This document shows positions 1 through 8,657 of a stretch of DNA of 64,000 nucleotides, one piece after another. A model generated the notes under the pieces. That model did no database searches and was not told where the DNA came from. It was given only the letters and a program-made list of their open reading frames with translations. Numbering within the stretch: position 1 is the first letter of the stretch; each line of letters begins with the position of its first letter. The translations under genes were made by a program, and so were the position numbers. This stretch comes from Methylobacterium sp. J-030 (lineage in GTDB: Bacteria; Pseudomonadota; Alphaproteobacteria; Rhizobiales; Beijerinckiaceae): contig NZ_JAKSYM010000341.1 of assembly GCF_022829545.1 (NCBI RefSeq), positions 32,356 through 96,355 of the forward strand, written 5' to 3'.

Positions 1-529
1 CCGGTGACAGCCGCCAAGCTTGCTCCAGGGCGCGGACACGATCCGCGACCCGGGTTTCGAGGGTGGCATTCAGGTCCTGCAGTGCGGCCGTAGCCCGCTC
101 CGCAGACCGTCGCGCCTCCAGCATCTCGCGCTCGTAGCGCCGGCGGTCGGAAGCGTTGAACACGGTGATCCGGATGAACCGTATCTCGCTTTCCTCGTCC
201 CGGCGCACCACAGCGTTGACTAGGACCGGCAGTGTCGTGCCATCCACGCGCACGAGGTCCAGAGCCACCTCGTTGAAGAAGCCCTGCATGCGTAGAAGCG
301 GCGCGAAGTGAGTCTCGTAGTAGATTTTGCCGGCGATGTTCAGCAGGTCGAGGAAACGGCGGCCGACGAGATGCTCGTTGGTGTGGCCGAGCCACGTCGC
401 GAGCGTGCGATTGACCTTGGAGATGCGCCCGTTCGGGAGCGCCGAGGCGTAGCCGCAGGGCGCGTTCTCGAACAGATCCTCGAGGTCGTCAGCATCTTGC
501 GCCCGGGGATCGGGCGTCGCCTCATTCAA
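1..529 (-). CDS. PAS-domain signalling protein, 3' end beyond the window
   Basis: The N-terminal 176 residues of a sensor are visible; the output domain lies off the left edge. Residues about 15-130 form a PAS fold (FENAPCGYASALPNGRIS, then NRTLATWLGHTNEHLVG, then IRITVFNASDRRRYERE), followed by a coiled-coil helix. This linker leads to a kinase, phosphatase or GGDEF output in relatives. The proposed TTG start overlaps the stop of the RsbQ-like hydrolase upstream, so the two are probably translationally coupled. In Bacillus the equivalent partner is RsbP, a PAS-PP2C phosphatase; here the output type cannot be seen. The PAS family call is firm, the start codon less so. Confidence 0.8.
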   Translation of the reverse strand, partial: MNEATPDPRAQDADDLEDLFENAPCGYASALPNGRISKVNRTLATWLGHTNEHLVGRRFLDLLNIAGKIYYETHFAPLLRMQGFFNEVALDLVRVDGTTLPVLVNAVVRRDEESEIRFIRITVFNASDRRRYEREMLEARRSAERATAALQDLNATLETRVADRVRALEQAWRLSP

Positions 530-1328
530 GCCCCGCTTCCCGCAGGAACCCCTCGATGGCTGCGATGGTCACGTCGGGCGCGCTCAGGTTCGGGCAATGG
601 CCTGTCGCGTCGAGCAGGACGAACGCGCTGTTTGGCAGGTGATGGTGGACGTATTCCCCAACTTCACGAGGCGCGATCACGTCCTCCGAGCTTTGCAGGA
701 CGAGGCAGCGCGCCGTCACGCCCGCGAGATCGGCGCGGTTATCGGCTAGGAAGGTGGTTCGGGCGAACCGCTTGGCGATGTCTGGGTCTGTGCGGCAGAA
801 GCTATTTATCAGTTCATCGCCGAGTTCGGGGCGGTCGGCGTTCCCCATGATCGCCGGCGCCATCGTTTGGGACCAACCCATGTGGTTCGTATCGAGGAAG
901 TCGAGCAGTTCCTCGATCTGCTGAAAACTGAAGCCGCCGACGTAGCCGTCGTCGTCGAGGTAGCGCGGCGAAGGGCAGACCAGGACGAGGCTCGCGAACA
1001 GTTCCGGGGCCTTCTTCGAGGCCAGGACACCGATCATGGCGCTGACGGAATGGCCTATGAAAATCCCGCCGCGGACGTCCAGGGCACGGCAGAGTTCCAC
1101 CACGTCGTCGGCGTAGCCGTCCAGCGAGGCGTACTTCCCGGCGTCGTAGGCCGACAGGTCCGAGCCGCCGGCGCCGATATGGTCGAACAGCACCGTGCGG
1201 TAGCGGTCCTCGAACGCGGGCGCCACGAAACGCCACATGTTCTGGTCGCAGCCGAAGCCATGGGCGAAGACCATGGCGGTCCCATCGGCACCGGCCTGCC
1301 TCACGTTGTGCCGTAGAACGACCGACAA
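522..1328 (-). CDS. RsbQ-like alpha/beta hydrolase (PAS-partner sensing module)
   Basis: A 268-residue alpha/beta hydrolase very like Bacillus subtilis RsbQ (269 residues). Shared motifs are FAHGFGCDQNMW near the N-terminus, the nucleophile elbow GHSVSA, FCRTDPDIAKRFA, the acid-bearing SSEDVIAPREVG, and the catalytic-histidine motif GHCPNLS near the C-terminus. I chose the TTG start at 1328 because a strong AAGGAG lies 7 bases upstream and the length then matches the family; a longer in-frame extension has no family match. RsbQ binds or turns over a small hydrophobic ligand and passes the signal to a PAS protein, and a PAS gene follows with overlap. The plant receptors D14/KAI2 share this fold. 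Confidence 0.88.
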   Translation of the reverse strand: MSVVLRHNVRQAGADGTAMVFAHGFGCDQNMWRFVAPAFEDRYRTVLFDHIGAGGSDLSAYDAGKYASLDGYADDVVELCRALDVRGGIFIGHSVSAMIGVLASKKAPELFASLVLVCPSPRYLDDDGYVGGFSFQQIEELLDFLDTNHMGWSQTMAPAIMGNADRPELGDELINSFCRTDPDIAKRFARTTFLADNRADLAGVTARCLVLQSSEDVIAPREVGEYVHHHLPNSAFVLLDATGHCPNLSAPDVTIAAIEGFLREAGLE

Positions 1329-1489
1329 GCTTGAGCTCCTTCTGAACTCTCGGTCTAGCATGCATCCACGGAAAGCGCTGATCAACGTCGATACATCTTG
1401 GTCTCGACGACAGCCATGAAGCGGGCCTTCCGAGGGTCCGCAACGGGTCGAGAGCTGCCAATCACGATCCAGCGCAGTGTGTTCAGGCC

Positions 1490-2320
1490 CTAAGGCCGCG
1501 TGCACAAGCCGAGGATCCCCGCGGCTTCCGTCGGGCAAGCGGCGCCCTCCCCGTCGTAGGTCGGGGTGCCGGCCTTGAGGCAACGGGCGGTGACCAGCGT
1601 TTCCCCGGCCTCGCAGGTCACGGTGCAGCCGCCCGCGCAGTCGGACTTGCGCACCGGCCTCAGGGCGGCGGATGGGCCGGCCTCCCCCCGCGCGCCCGTC
1701 CCGCCCGGCGTTCCGGCCTGACCCCGCGGTCCCGGAGGGCCCTGGAGGCCCGGACTCCCCTTCTCGCCCGGCTCGCCCTTCGGGCCGGGTGCGCCCTGCG
1801 GACCGGCCGGACCCTGGAGCCCCGCTTCGCCCTTGGGTCCCGCTTCACCCCGCGGACCTTGATCCCCCTTGGCCCCAACATCCCCCTTGGCCCCCGTCTC
1901 ACCGGGCGGTCCTGCGGCGCCCTGAGGGCCGGGCGGACCCGGAGGCCCCTCGGGGGCGCAGTTCGCCACCACCGCCTCGCGCTCGTCCGGCTCGGATTTC
2001 AGCGTCACCACGCAGGTCGCGGGCCGGTAGGGCACGCGGAAGACGAACCGGCCGCGCCGGTCGGCCTGGATCGAGATGTCGTCGTCCAGCACCACGATGG
2101 CGCCGGGCTTGCGCACCGAGCCCGAGATCCGCAGGTCGCCGGCCTCGATGCGGGCGTCGTAGACCATGATCGGCTGGTTCGGCTGCTGCGGAGGCCGGGC
2201 CTGCGCCCGGGCCGGGCGTCCCGGGACAGATGGGGCCGCCCCACCCGGATCCGCCGGTTGCTGGGCCAGCGCCGCCCCCGACAAGGCGAGCAGGAGCGGG
2301 AGAGCGAGGGTCGAGCGCAT
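1490..2320 (-). CDS. secreted collagen-like Gly-X-Y repeat protein
   Basis: A 276-residue exported protein. It begins with a clear signal peptide (MRSTLALPLLLALSGAALAQ), then a Pro-rich linker and a roughly 90-residue globular domain. About 30 consecutive Gly-X-Y triplets follow (residues ~125-217), rich in GPP, GEK and GPK units typical of bacterial triple-helix proteins. The C-terminal ~55 residues contain several cysteines, which could form disulphides or act as a trimerisation or ligand domain. Bacterial collagen-like proteins usually sit at the cell surface and act in adhesion or matrix formation; which applies here is unknown. The downstream RsbQ-like gene is on the same strand, about 160 bases away. 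Confidence 0.85.
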   Translation of the reverse strand: MRSTLALPLLLALSGAALAQQPADPGGAAPSVPGRPARAQARPPQQPNQPIMVYDARIEAGDLRISGSVRKPGAIVVLDDDISIQADRRGRFVFRVPYRPATCVVTLKSEPDEREAVVANCAPEGPPGPPGPQGAAGPPGETGAKGDVGAKGDQGPRGEAGPKGEAGLQGPAGPQGAPGPKGEPGEKGSPGLQGPPGPRGQAGTPGGTGARGEAGPSAALRPVRKSDCAGGCTVTCEAGETLVTARCLKAGTPTYDGEGAACPTEAAGILGLCTRP

Positions 2321-2506
2321 GCGCGGTCCGTCTGGGCCGCGTCCGGCACGCGGCAGCCGACGTGTGGGCCCACCCTGCGATTGCGGTCAACCGTAACCGT
2401 TGAAACCGGCGGCTGCCGCTGATTCCACAGGCGTCCACACCCATCCACAGGCCAAGCTGCTGCACGGACGCGCGTTTCCAAGGCCCCGCGGAAACCGTTT
2501 GATCGT

Positions 2507-2521
2507 GTTCCTGTTATGTTC
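2507..2521 (+). promoter_or_regulatory. SOS box (LexA operator) of imuA-imuB-dnaE2
   Basis: GTTC-CTGTTAT-GTTC, the exact alphaproteobacterial LexA direct repeat GTTC-N7-GTTC, lies about 30 bases upstream of the imuA start. It predicts DNA-damage induction of the mutasome operon by the LexA encoded in this window. Confidence 0.88.
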
Positions 2522-2552
2522 TTATCGTCCGCCATGACCGGAGCCGACGGAG

Positions 2553-3332
2553 ATGGGGCTGGACCCTGCGGACGAGACCGAGCGGACGCCCGCGCCGGGC
2601 GATCCTCGGATGCGGCTGGCAGCGCTGCGGGCTCAGCTCGCGCCGCCGGTGGACGGCCGGGCCCCGCGCCCGGTCCTGCCGCTCGGCCTGCCCGCCCTCG
2701 ACGCCCATCTGCCAGGCGGCGGCCTCGTCCTCGGGCCGCCGCACGAGATCGCGCCGGCCGGGCCTGCGGACGGAGTCGCGGCCCTCGGCTTCGCCCTGGC
2801 GCTCTGCGCCCTGCACCTGTCCCGGGTCTCCGGGGAGGCGCTGATCGCCGCCGCCCCCGGCGAGCCCCTGCCCTACGGCCACGGGCTGGCCAGCCTCGGC
2901 CTCGATCCCGGCCGCCTGCTGCTCCTGGAGGCCGGCAGCGACGCGGAGGTTTTTCGCGCCCTCGAGGCGGCCCTGCACGCCCGCGCCCTCGCGGCTCTCG
3001 TCGGCCTCCTGCGGGACGGGCTGCCGCTGAAGCCGGGCCGGCGCCTGCAGATCGCCGCGGAAGGCCCCGACCCGCCGCTCCTGCTGCTGCTGCGGCCCGC
3101 GCAGGCCGGGATGCCCAACGGCGCTGCCACCCGCTGGCGGATCGCCGCCGCGCCGGCCTCCCGGGACCGGTTCGGCACCCTCGACAGGCCGCGCTGGCGG
3201 GCGCGGCTCGAACGCTGCCGCAACGGGCGCGGGGGCGACTGGCTTCTGGAGTGGGACCATGCCGCGCATCGTCTGCATCTGCCTGAGCCACTGGCCGGTG
3301 ACGCGGCTGCGCCGAGCCGGTCTCGCGCCTGA
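2553..3332 (+). CDS. imuA: ImuA, RecA-like mutasome accessory protein
   Basis: First gene of the damage-inducible mutagenesis cassette, 259 residues. ImuA is a RecA/SulA-related protein that works with ImuB and DnaE2 in translesion synthesis. Visible family features are the N-terminal MRLAALRAQL helix, the PLGLPALDAHLPGGGLVLGPPHEI segment (shown here in overlapping parts: LPALDAHLPGGG and GPPHEIAP), and the Arg-rich C-terminus WRARLERCRNG. As usual for ImuA, no clean Walker A is seen. It overlaps imuB by 74 bases, which implies tight coupling. The ATG at 2553 follows a GGAG at very short spacing, so an in-frame ATG at 2610 remains possible. Confidence 0.85.
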   Translation: MGLDPADETERTPAPGDPRMRLAALRAQLAPPVDGRAPRPVLPLGLPALDAHLPGGGLVLGPPHEIAPAGPADGVAALGFALALCALHLSRVSGEALIAAAPGEPLPYGHGLASLGLDPGRLLLLEAGSDAEVFRALEAALHARALAALVGLLRDGLPLKPGRRLQIAAEGPDPPLLLLLRPAQAGMPNGAATRWRIAAAPASRDRFGTLDRPRWRARLERCRNGRGGDWLLEWDHAAHRLHLPEPLAGDAAAPSRSRA

Positions 3333-5037
3333 GGGCGGCCCGATGGCGGTTGCGGCCGAAGGGCCGGGCGGCCTGCGGCTCGTCGCCCTCGACCCGGAGG
3401 CCCTCGCGCTGGGCCTGCGGCCCGGCGAGCCGCTGGGCCGGGTCCGGGCGCGGATCGGCGTGCCGCTCCGGGTCCATCCCGCCGACCCGGCGGCCGACCG
3501 GGATTCCCTGCTGCGGCTCTGCCGCTGGGCAGGGGGCTACGCGCCGCTGGTTGCACCGTTCGGGCCGGCCGAGGCCACGGACGGGCTCTACATCGACGTC
3601 GCCGGGGCGAGCCACCTGCGCGGCGGTGAGGCGAAGCTCGTCGACGATCTGGCGGCCCGTCTGGCGCGGGGCAACATCCCGGCGCGGATCGCGCTCGCCG
3701 ACACCCCCGGCGGGGCCTTCGCGCTGGCCCGCCACGGCGGGGCCGACCGGATCGTCGTGCCGCCGGGCGGGGCCGCCGAGGCGCTGCGGGGATTGCCCGT
3801 GGAGGCCCTGCGGCTCGATCCCGGCGCGGTCGCGGGCCTGAAGCGGCTCGGCCTGCGCGGGATCGGCGCGCTCGACGCCCTCCCCCGCGGCCCGCTGGCC
3901 CGCCGGTTCGGCGAAGCGCTGCTGCTGCGGCTCGATCAGGCCCTGGCGCGGCGGCCCGAGCCGCTGGCGCCCCTGACGGAGGCGGCCGACCACGCCGCCG
4001 CCCGCGGCTTCCTCGACCCGATCGGCCGCCAATCGGACATCGTCCGGACCGCCCGGGACCTGATGGCGGACCTCGCCCCCCGGCTGGAGCGGGACGGACT
4101 CGGCGCCTGCGCGCTGCGCCTCGCCCTCCACCGGGTCGACGGGGCGGTGCGGACCCTCGATCTCGGCCTGTCCCGCCCCGAGCGCTGCCCTGAGCGGGTC
4201 GCCGCCCTGGTGTCGCTGCGCCTCGACCGGCTGGGCAGTGGCCTCGATGCCGGCTTCGGCTTCGAGACGGTGGCGCTCGCCGTGACGGTGACGGGGGCCA
4301 TGCCGGCCCGGCAGACGGATCTCGGGGCGAATTCCGGGGGCGACGGGGTCGGGGGCGACGGGGTCGGGTTCCTGGCCGACGCCCTGGCGCAGCGGCTCGG
4401 GCGGGCGCTGCTGCGGCTCGAACCGCGGGCGAGCCACCTGCCGGAGCGGGGTGAGCGTGGTGTTCTTTGGGTGGCCGGAGAGGGGCCTGGATCGTCAGCC
4501 GATCAAGGCATCGGCCGGTTACGGGCGCGTCTCCCTCCCCCCTCTGAGGGGGAGGGTGGCCCCCGAAGGGGGTCGGGAGAGGGGAGCGACGTTTCCGGAT
4601 GTAGCGTGACCCTCATGAAGGCCGGCGCTCCGTCCTGCACCGTCGCTCCCCTCTCCCCCCCTGCTGCGCAGGGTACCCTCCCCCGCAGAGGGGGGAGGGA
4701 GATGCGCGGGTCCGATAGCTCCCTCGCCTCCCCCTGGCCCGATCACCTCCCGCCCCGCCCCCTTGTGCTGTTCCCCCGGGGCGAGGCCGCCTGCGACGTG
4801 CTCTCGACCGTGCCCGAGGGGCCGCCCCGGCGCTTCCGCTGGCGCGCGCAGATTCATCGGGTCGCCCATGTCGAGGGTCCGGAGCGGATCGCTGCCGAGT
4901 GGTGGCGCGAACCCGGCGAGCCCCGCGACTACTACCGCGTCGAGTGCGAGGCCGGGCACCGGCTCTGGCTCTACCGCGACGGGCCGCACGCCCCCGATCG
5001 CCCGGCCGCGTGGTACGTCCACGGGCTGTTCGCGTGA
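3259..5037 (+). CDS. imuB: ImuB, Y-family polymerase-like mutasome hub
   Basis: A 592-residue Y-family polymerase homologue that lacks catalytic activity in characterised systems and bridges the beta clamp, ImuA and DnaE2. The start MPRIVCICLSHWPVTRLRR is typical. Fingers/thumb-like segments follow (GLYIDVAGASHLRGGE; LKRLGLRGIGALDALP; YFAYDL-type motifs are absent). The C-terminus carries the family tail AAEWWREPGEPRDYYRVE. Between residues about 425 and 481 the reading frame passes through a GC-rich inverted repeat that gives low-complexity sequence; this looks like an insertion tolerated in frame. The gene is therefore longer than most ImuB proteins. Its TGA overlaps the GTG start of dnaE2. 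Confidence 0.87.
   Translation: MPRIVCICLSHWPVTRLRRAGLAPEGGPMAVAAEGPGGLRLVALDPEALALGLRPGEPLGRVRARIGVPLRVHPADPAADRDSLLRLCRWAGGYAPLVAPFGPAEATDGLYIDVAGASHLRGGEAKLVDDLAARLARGNIPARIALADTPGGAFALARHGGADRIVVPPGGAAEALRGLPVEALRLDPGAVAGLKRLGLRGIGALDALPRGPLARRFGEALLLRLDQALARRPEPLAPLTEAADHAAARGFLDPIGRQSDIVRTARDLMADLAPRLERDGLGACALRLALHRVDGAVRTLDLGLSRPERCPERVAALVSLRLDRLGSGLDAGFGFETVALAVTVTGAMPARQTDLGANSGGDGVGGDGVGFLADALAQRLGRALLRLEPRASHLPERGERGVLWVAGEGPGSSADQGIGRLRARLPPPSEGEGGPRRGSGEGSDVSGCSVTLMKAGAPSCTVAPLSPPAAQGTLPRRGGREMRGSDSSLASPWPDHLPPRPLVLFPRGEAACDVLSTVPEGPPRRFRWRAQIHRVAHVEGPERIAAEWWREPGEPRDYYRVECEAGHRLWLYRDGPHAPDRPAAWYVHGLFA
4531..4701 (+). repeat. Large GC-rich inverted repeat inside imuB
   Basis: Two arms of about 60 bases (4531-4590 and 4642-4701) are near-perfect reverse complements around a 51-base spacer. 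They begin and end CTCCCTCCCC...GGGGAGGGAG and contain nested smaller palindromes. It resembles an intergenic REP/BIME-type unit but lies entirely within an open coding frame and keeps the frame. Confidence 0.8.
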
Positions 5038-8000
5038 GCGGCCCCGAACTCCTCCCCAAAATCCCCTACGCCGAACTCGCCGTCACCACGAACTTCTCCT
5101 TCCTGCACGGCGCCTCGCACCCGCAGGAATTCGTCGTGCAGGCAGCGGCCTACGGTCTGACGGCGATCGGGATCGCCGACCGCAACACCGTGGCCGGCGT
5201 GGTGCGGGCCCACGCGGCGGTGCGGGCGCTGGAGGGCGCCCCGATCCGGATCCTGCCGGGGGTGCGCCTCGTCACCGAGGAGGGGTTCGAGGCCGTCACC
5301 TACCCGATGGACCGGGCCGCCTGGGGCCGCCTCTGCCGGCTGCTGACCCTGGGCAACCGCCGCGTCCGCAAGGGGGAATGCCGCTTCACTTTCGCCGAGA
5401 TGCTGGAGTCCGCCGAGGGGCAGATGTTCATCGCCATGCCCCCCGCCCGGCGCCTGCCGGAGGGGTTCCGGGCGCGGCTGGAGGCGCTCGCCGCCGCGGC
5501 GCCGGGCCGGACCTTCCTCGGGGCGAGCCACGCCCGCCGGGGCGACGAGCGGCGCCGCCTCGGGCTGCTCGCCGAACTGGGCGCGGCCGCCGGCGCCCCG
5601 ATGGTCGCGGTCTCGGATGCGCTTCATCACCATCCCGAGCGGCGCCCGCTGCAGGACGTTGTCACCTGCATCCGTGCGGGCTGCCGGATCGGGGAGGCCG
5701 GCTACCGCCTGGAGGCCAATGCCGAGCGCCACCTCAAGCCACCCGCCGAGATGGCGCGGCTGTTCGCCGACCACCCGGCGGCGCTCGCCCGCACCATCGA
5801 GATCGCCGAGGCCTGCGACTTCAGCCTGTCGGAGCTGCACTACGAGTATCCCGATGAGCCGGTGCCCCCCGGCCGCACGCCGCAGGCCTATCTGGAGGAG
5901 ATCACCTGGGAGCGGGCGCGCTGGCGCTATGCCGGGGATATTCCGCACTCCGTCGAGGCGACGCTCCACGAGGAGCTGCGGCTCATCGCCAAGATGAACT
6001 ACGCCCGCTACTTCCTGACCCTGTTCGACGTGGTCGAATTCGCCCGCAGCAAGGGCATCCTCTGCCAGGGCCGGGGCTCGGCGGCCAATTCCGCCGTGTG
6101 CTTCTGCCTCGGCATCACCGCGGTGGATCCGTCGAAGCACCGGCTGCTCTTCGCCCGCTTCATCTCGGAGAACCGGGGCGAGCCCCCCGACATCGACGTC
6201 GATTTCGAGCACGAGCGCCGGGAGGAGGTGATCCAGCACCTCTACGCCCGCTACGGGCGGGAGCGGGCCGCCCTCTGCGCCACGGTGATCCACTACCGCC
6301 CGCGCATGGCGATCCGCGAGGTCGGCAAGGTCCTGGGCCTGACCGAGGACGTGACCGCTGCGATCGCCGACACGGTCTGGGGCTCCTGGGGCACCGGCAT
6401 GCCGGACCAGCACGTGCGCGAGGCCGGCCTCGACCCCGCCAACCCGGCGATCCGGCAGGCGCTCGACCTCGCCCACCAGCTGATCGGCTTCCCCCGCCAC
6501 CTGTCGCAGCATGTCGGCGGCTTCGTGCTGACCCGGGGCCGCCTCGACGAGACCGTGCCGGTGGGCAACGGCGCCATGGCGGACCGCACCTTCATCGAGT
6601 GGGACAAGGACGACATCGACACGATCGGCCTGATGAAGGTCGACGTGCTGGCGCTCGGCATGCTGACCTGCCTCAAGCGCGGCCTCGATTTCTTGGAACG
6701 GGATCACGGCGATTATTACGCGACGCTCGCCGACCTGCCCCAGGACGATCCCGAGACCTACGCCATGTTGGCGAAGGCCGATTCCGTCGGCGTGTTCCAG
6801 GTCGAGAGCCGGGCGCAGATGTCGATGCTGCCGCGCCTGAAGCCGAAGGAATTCTACGACCTCGTGGTGCAGGTCGCGATCGTGCGCCCCGGCCCGATCC
6901 AGGGCGACATGGTCCATCCCTACCTGCGGCGGCGCTCGGGGGAGGAGCCAGTAATCTATCCCTCACCCGATTCAGCTCACGGCGACCCTGACGAATTGAA
7001 GGACGTCCTGAAAAAAACCTACGGCGTGCCGCTCTTCCAGGAGCACGCCATGCAGATCGCCATCACGGCGGCGGGCTTCACCCCGGCCGAGGCCGACGGG
7101 TTGCGCCGGGCGATGGCGACCTTCCGCCATGTCGGCTCGATCGGCGGATTTGAAGAAAAATTCGTGGGCGGCATGACCCGCCGGGGCTACCCGAAGGATT
7201 TCGCCGAACGCTGCTTCGCGCAGATCCGCGGCTTCTCGACCTACGGCTTCCCGGAGAGCCACGCGGCGAGCTTCGCGCTGCTCGTCTACGCCTCGGCCTG
7301 GATGAAGTGCCGGCACCCCGACGTCTTCCTGGCTGCGATCCTCAACGCCCAGCCGATGGGCTTCTACCAGCCGGCTCAGCTCGTGCGCGACGCCCGCGTC
7401 CACGGGGTCGAGGTGCGGGGCGTGTGCGTCAACGCCAGCGACTGGGACTGCACCCTGGAGCCGGCCGGGGATCCGAAGAGGCACGCCGTGCGGATCGGCC
7501 TGCGCGTCGTGCGCGGCCTGCCCGAGGCCGCGATGCGCCGGCTCGTGCGGCTGCGGGCCAACGGCTATGCGAGCATCGAGGGCCTGCAGGCGTCCCTCGC
7601 CCTGCCCCGCAACGCCCTGGAGCGTCTGGCCGAGGCGGATGCGTTCCGCTCGCTCGGCCTCGACCGGCGCGCCGCCCTCTGGATGGTCCGCACCCTGGAA
7701 GGGACGTCGTCCCGCAAGGCCGCCAGGGTCGACGGCTCTGAGCGCCGCGCCCATCTCCTCGACGCGCCTCTGCCGCTCTTCGCCTGGCACGCCGATGACG
7801 GCCTGTTCCGCCACGAGCCGGCGGTGGAGCTGCCGTCCCTCGCCCCATCCGAGGCGGTGGCCGAGGATTACGCCGCCACCGGCCTGTCGCTGCAGGGGCA
7901 CCCGGTCGCCTTCTTCCGGGGGCGGCTCGCCCGGATCGGCGCGATCTCGGCCCGGGCTCATCTCGATCCGGCCCTGCCCCAGGGGGCGCGGGTCACGGTG

Positions 8001-8330
8001 GCGGGGCTCGTGCTGATCCGCCAGCGACCGGGCACCGCCAAGGGCGTGGTCTTCCTGACCCTGGAGGACGAGACCGGCATCGCCAACGTGATCGTCTGGA
8101 AGTCGATGTTCGAGGCCAACCGCCGGGCCGCCATGCAGGCCCGGTTCCTCGCCGTGCGCGGCCGGATCCAGCGGGCGGGCGGCGTCGTCCACCTCGTGGC
8201 CGAGGGGTTTCGCGATCTCACCGCCTCTTTACGCGACCTGCGCGAGGCCGGGATGCGGTTGCCCCCCGAGACCACGGATTTCGGTGTCGCACAGGATCGG
8301 CGCGTGTATCGCAGCCGGGATTTCCACTGA
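5034..8330 (+). CDS. dnaE2: Error-prone DNA polymerase DnaE2 (ImuC)
   Basis: A 1098-residue C-family polymerase, the catalytic subunit of the ImuA/ImuB/DnaE2 mutasome. An N-terminal PHP domain starts at YAELAVTTNFSFLHGASHP. The polymerase core includes GRGSAANSAVC, the aspartate motif PPDIDVDFEHERRE, ALCATVIHYRPRMAI and FPESHAASFALLVY, followed by helix-hairpin-helix and an OB fold (EDETGIANVIVWKSMFE). I chose the GTG at 5034 because it overlaps the imuB stop by the GTGA arrangement. The protein is complete and has the family's usual length. Confidence 0.93.
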   Translation: MSGPELLPKIPYAELAVTTNFSFLHGASHPQEFVVQAAAYGLTAIGIADRNTVAGVVRAHAAVRALEGAPIRILPGVRLVTEEGFEAVTYPMDRAAWGRLCRLLTLGNRRVRKGECRFTFAEMLESAEGQMFIAMPPARRLPEGFRARLEALAAAAPGRTFLGASHARRGDERRRLGLLAELGAAAGAPMVAVSDALHHHPERRPLQDVVTCIRAGCRIGEAGYRLEANAERHLKPPAEMARLFADHPAALARTIEIAEACDFSLSELHYEYPDEPVPPGRTPQAYLEEITWERARWRYAGDIPHSVEATLHEELRLIAKMNYARYFLTLFDVVEFARSKGILCQGRGSAANSAVCFCLGITAVDPSKHRLLFARFISENRGEPPDIDVDFEHERREEVIQHLYARYGRERAALCATVIHYRPRMAIREVGKVLGLTEDVTAAIADTVWGSWGTGMPDQHVREAGLDPANPAIRQALDLAHQLIGFPRHLSQHVGGFVLTRGRLDETVPVGNGAMADRTFIEWDKDDIDTIGLMKVDVLALGMLTCLKRGLDFLERDHGDYYATLADLPQDDPETYAMLAKADSVGVFQVESRAQMSMLPRLKPKEFYDLVVQVAIVRPGPIQGDMVHPYLRRRSGEEPVIYPSPDSAHGDPDELKDVLKKTYGVPLFQEHAMQIAITAAGFTPAEADGLRRAMATFRHVGSIGGFEEKFVGGMTRRGYPKDFAERCFAQIRGFSTYGFPESHAASFALLVYASAWMKCRHPDVFLAAILNAQPMGFYQPAQLVRDARVHGVEVRGVCVNASDWDCTLEPAGDPKRHAVRIGLRVVRGLPEAAMRRLVRLRANGYASIEGLQASLALPRNALERLAEADAFRSLGLDRRAALWMVRTLEGTSSRKAARVDGSERRAHLLDAPLPLFAWHADDGLFRHEPAVELPSLAPSEAVAEDYAATGLSLQGHPVAFFRGRLARIGAISARAHLDPALPQGARVTVAGLVLIRQRPGTAKGVVFLTLEDETGIANVIVWKSMFEANRRAAMQARFLAVRGRIQRAGGVVHLVAEGFRDLTASLRDLREAGMRLPPETTDFGVAQDRRVYRSRDFH

Positions 8331-8657
8331 TCCCAATAGCCCTTGCGGCTGGCGCCTCGAGGGTGTTCCGCCACAAGCTGCCAAGTGTTCGCAGCACAGC
8401 CTTGCCTGCGGCAACGCGCAGTCGCGCCTGCCGGCGGACGAGGCCGGACGCGTCGAAGCACCCGGCCGTCGGTATGAGTCTCGATAATAACCTGAAATTG
8501 CGGGCGGTGCGGCGTTCTGTCTAGCTAAGTTCGAAATGAAAGCGTGTCAGTCCCGAACTCTTGCCGCACCTGACCCGTTAGGGTCGTAGGCTGCCGCAGC
8601 GCGGCCAGGATTCGATTGCCGGAGGTGACGAACGCCGGGCAGGAGAGAGCAGGTTCG
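8331..8657. other. Intergenic region, dnaE2 to LOV kinase
   Basis: About 330 bases with no convincing gene. No SOS box or clear intrinsic terminator is visible. The kinase promoter must lie here. Confidence 0.5.

Noticed and set aside
2005..4437. Very long open frame antisense to imuA/imuB
   Set aside because: Arg/Pro/Ala-rich, no domain; explained by high GC, while the plus strand carries the recognised mutasome genes.
4971..8192. Long minus-strand open frames opposite dnaE2
   Set aside because: Composition typical of antisense shadows; DnaE2 motifs on the plus strand are continuous.
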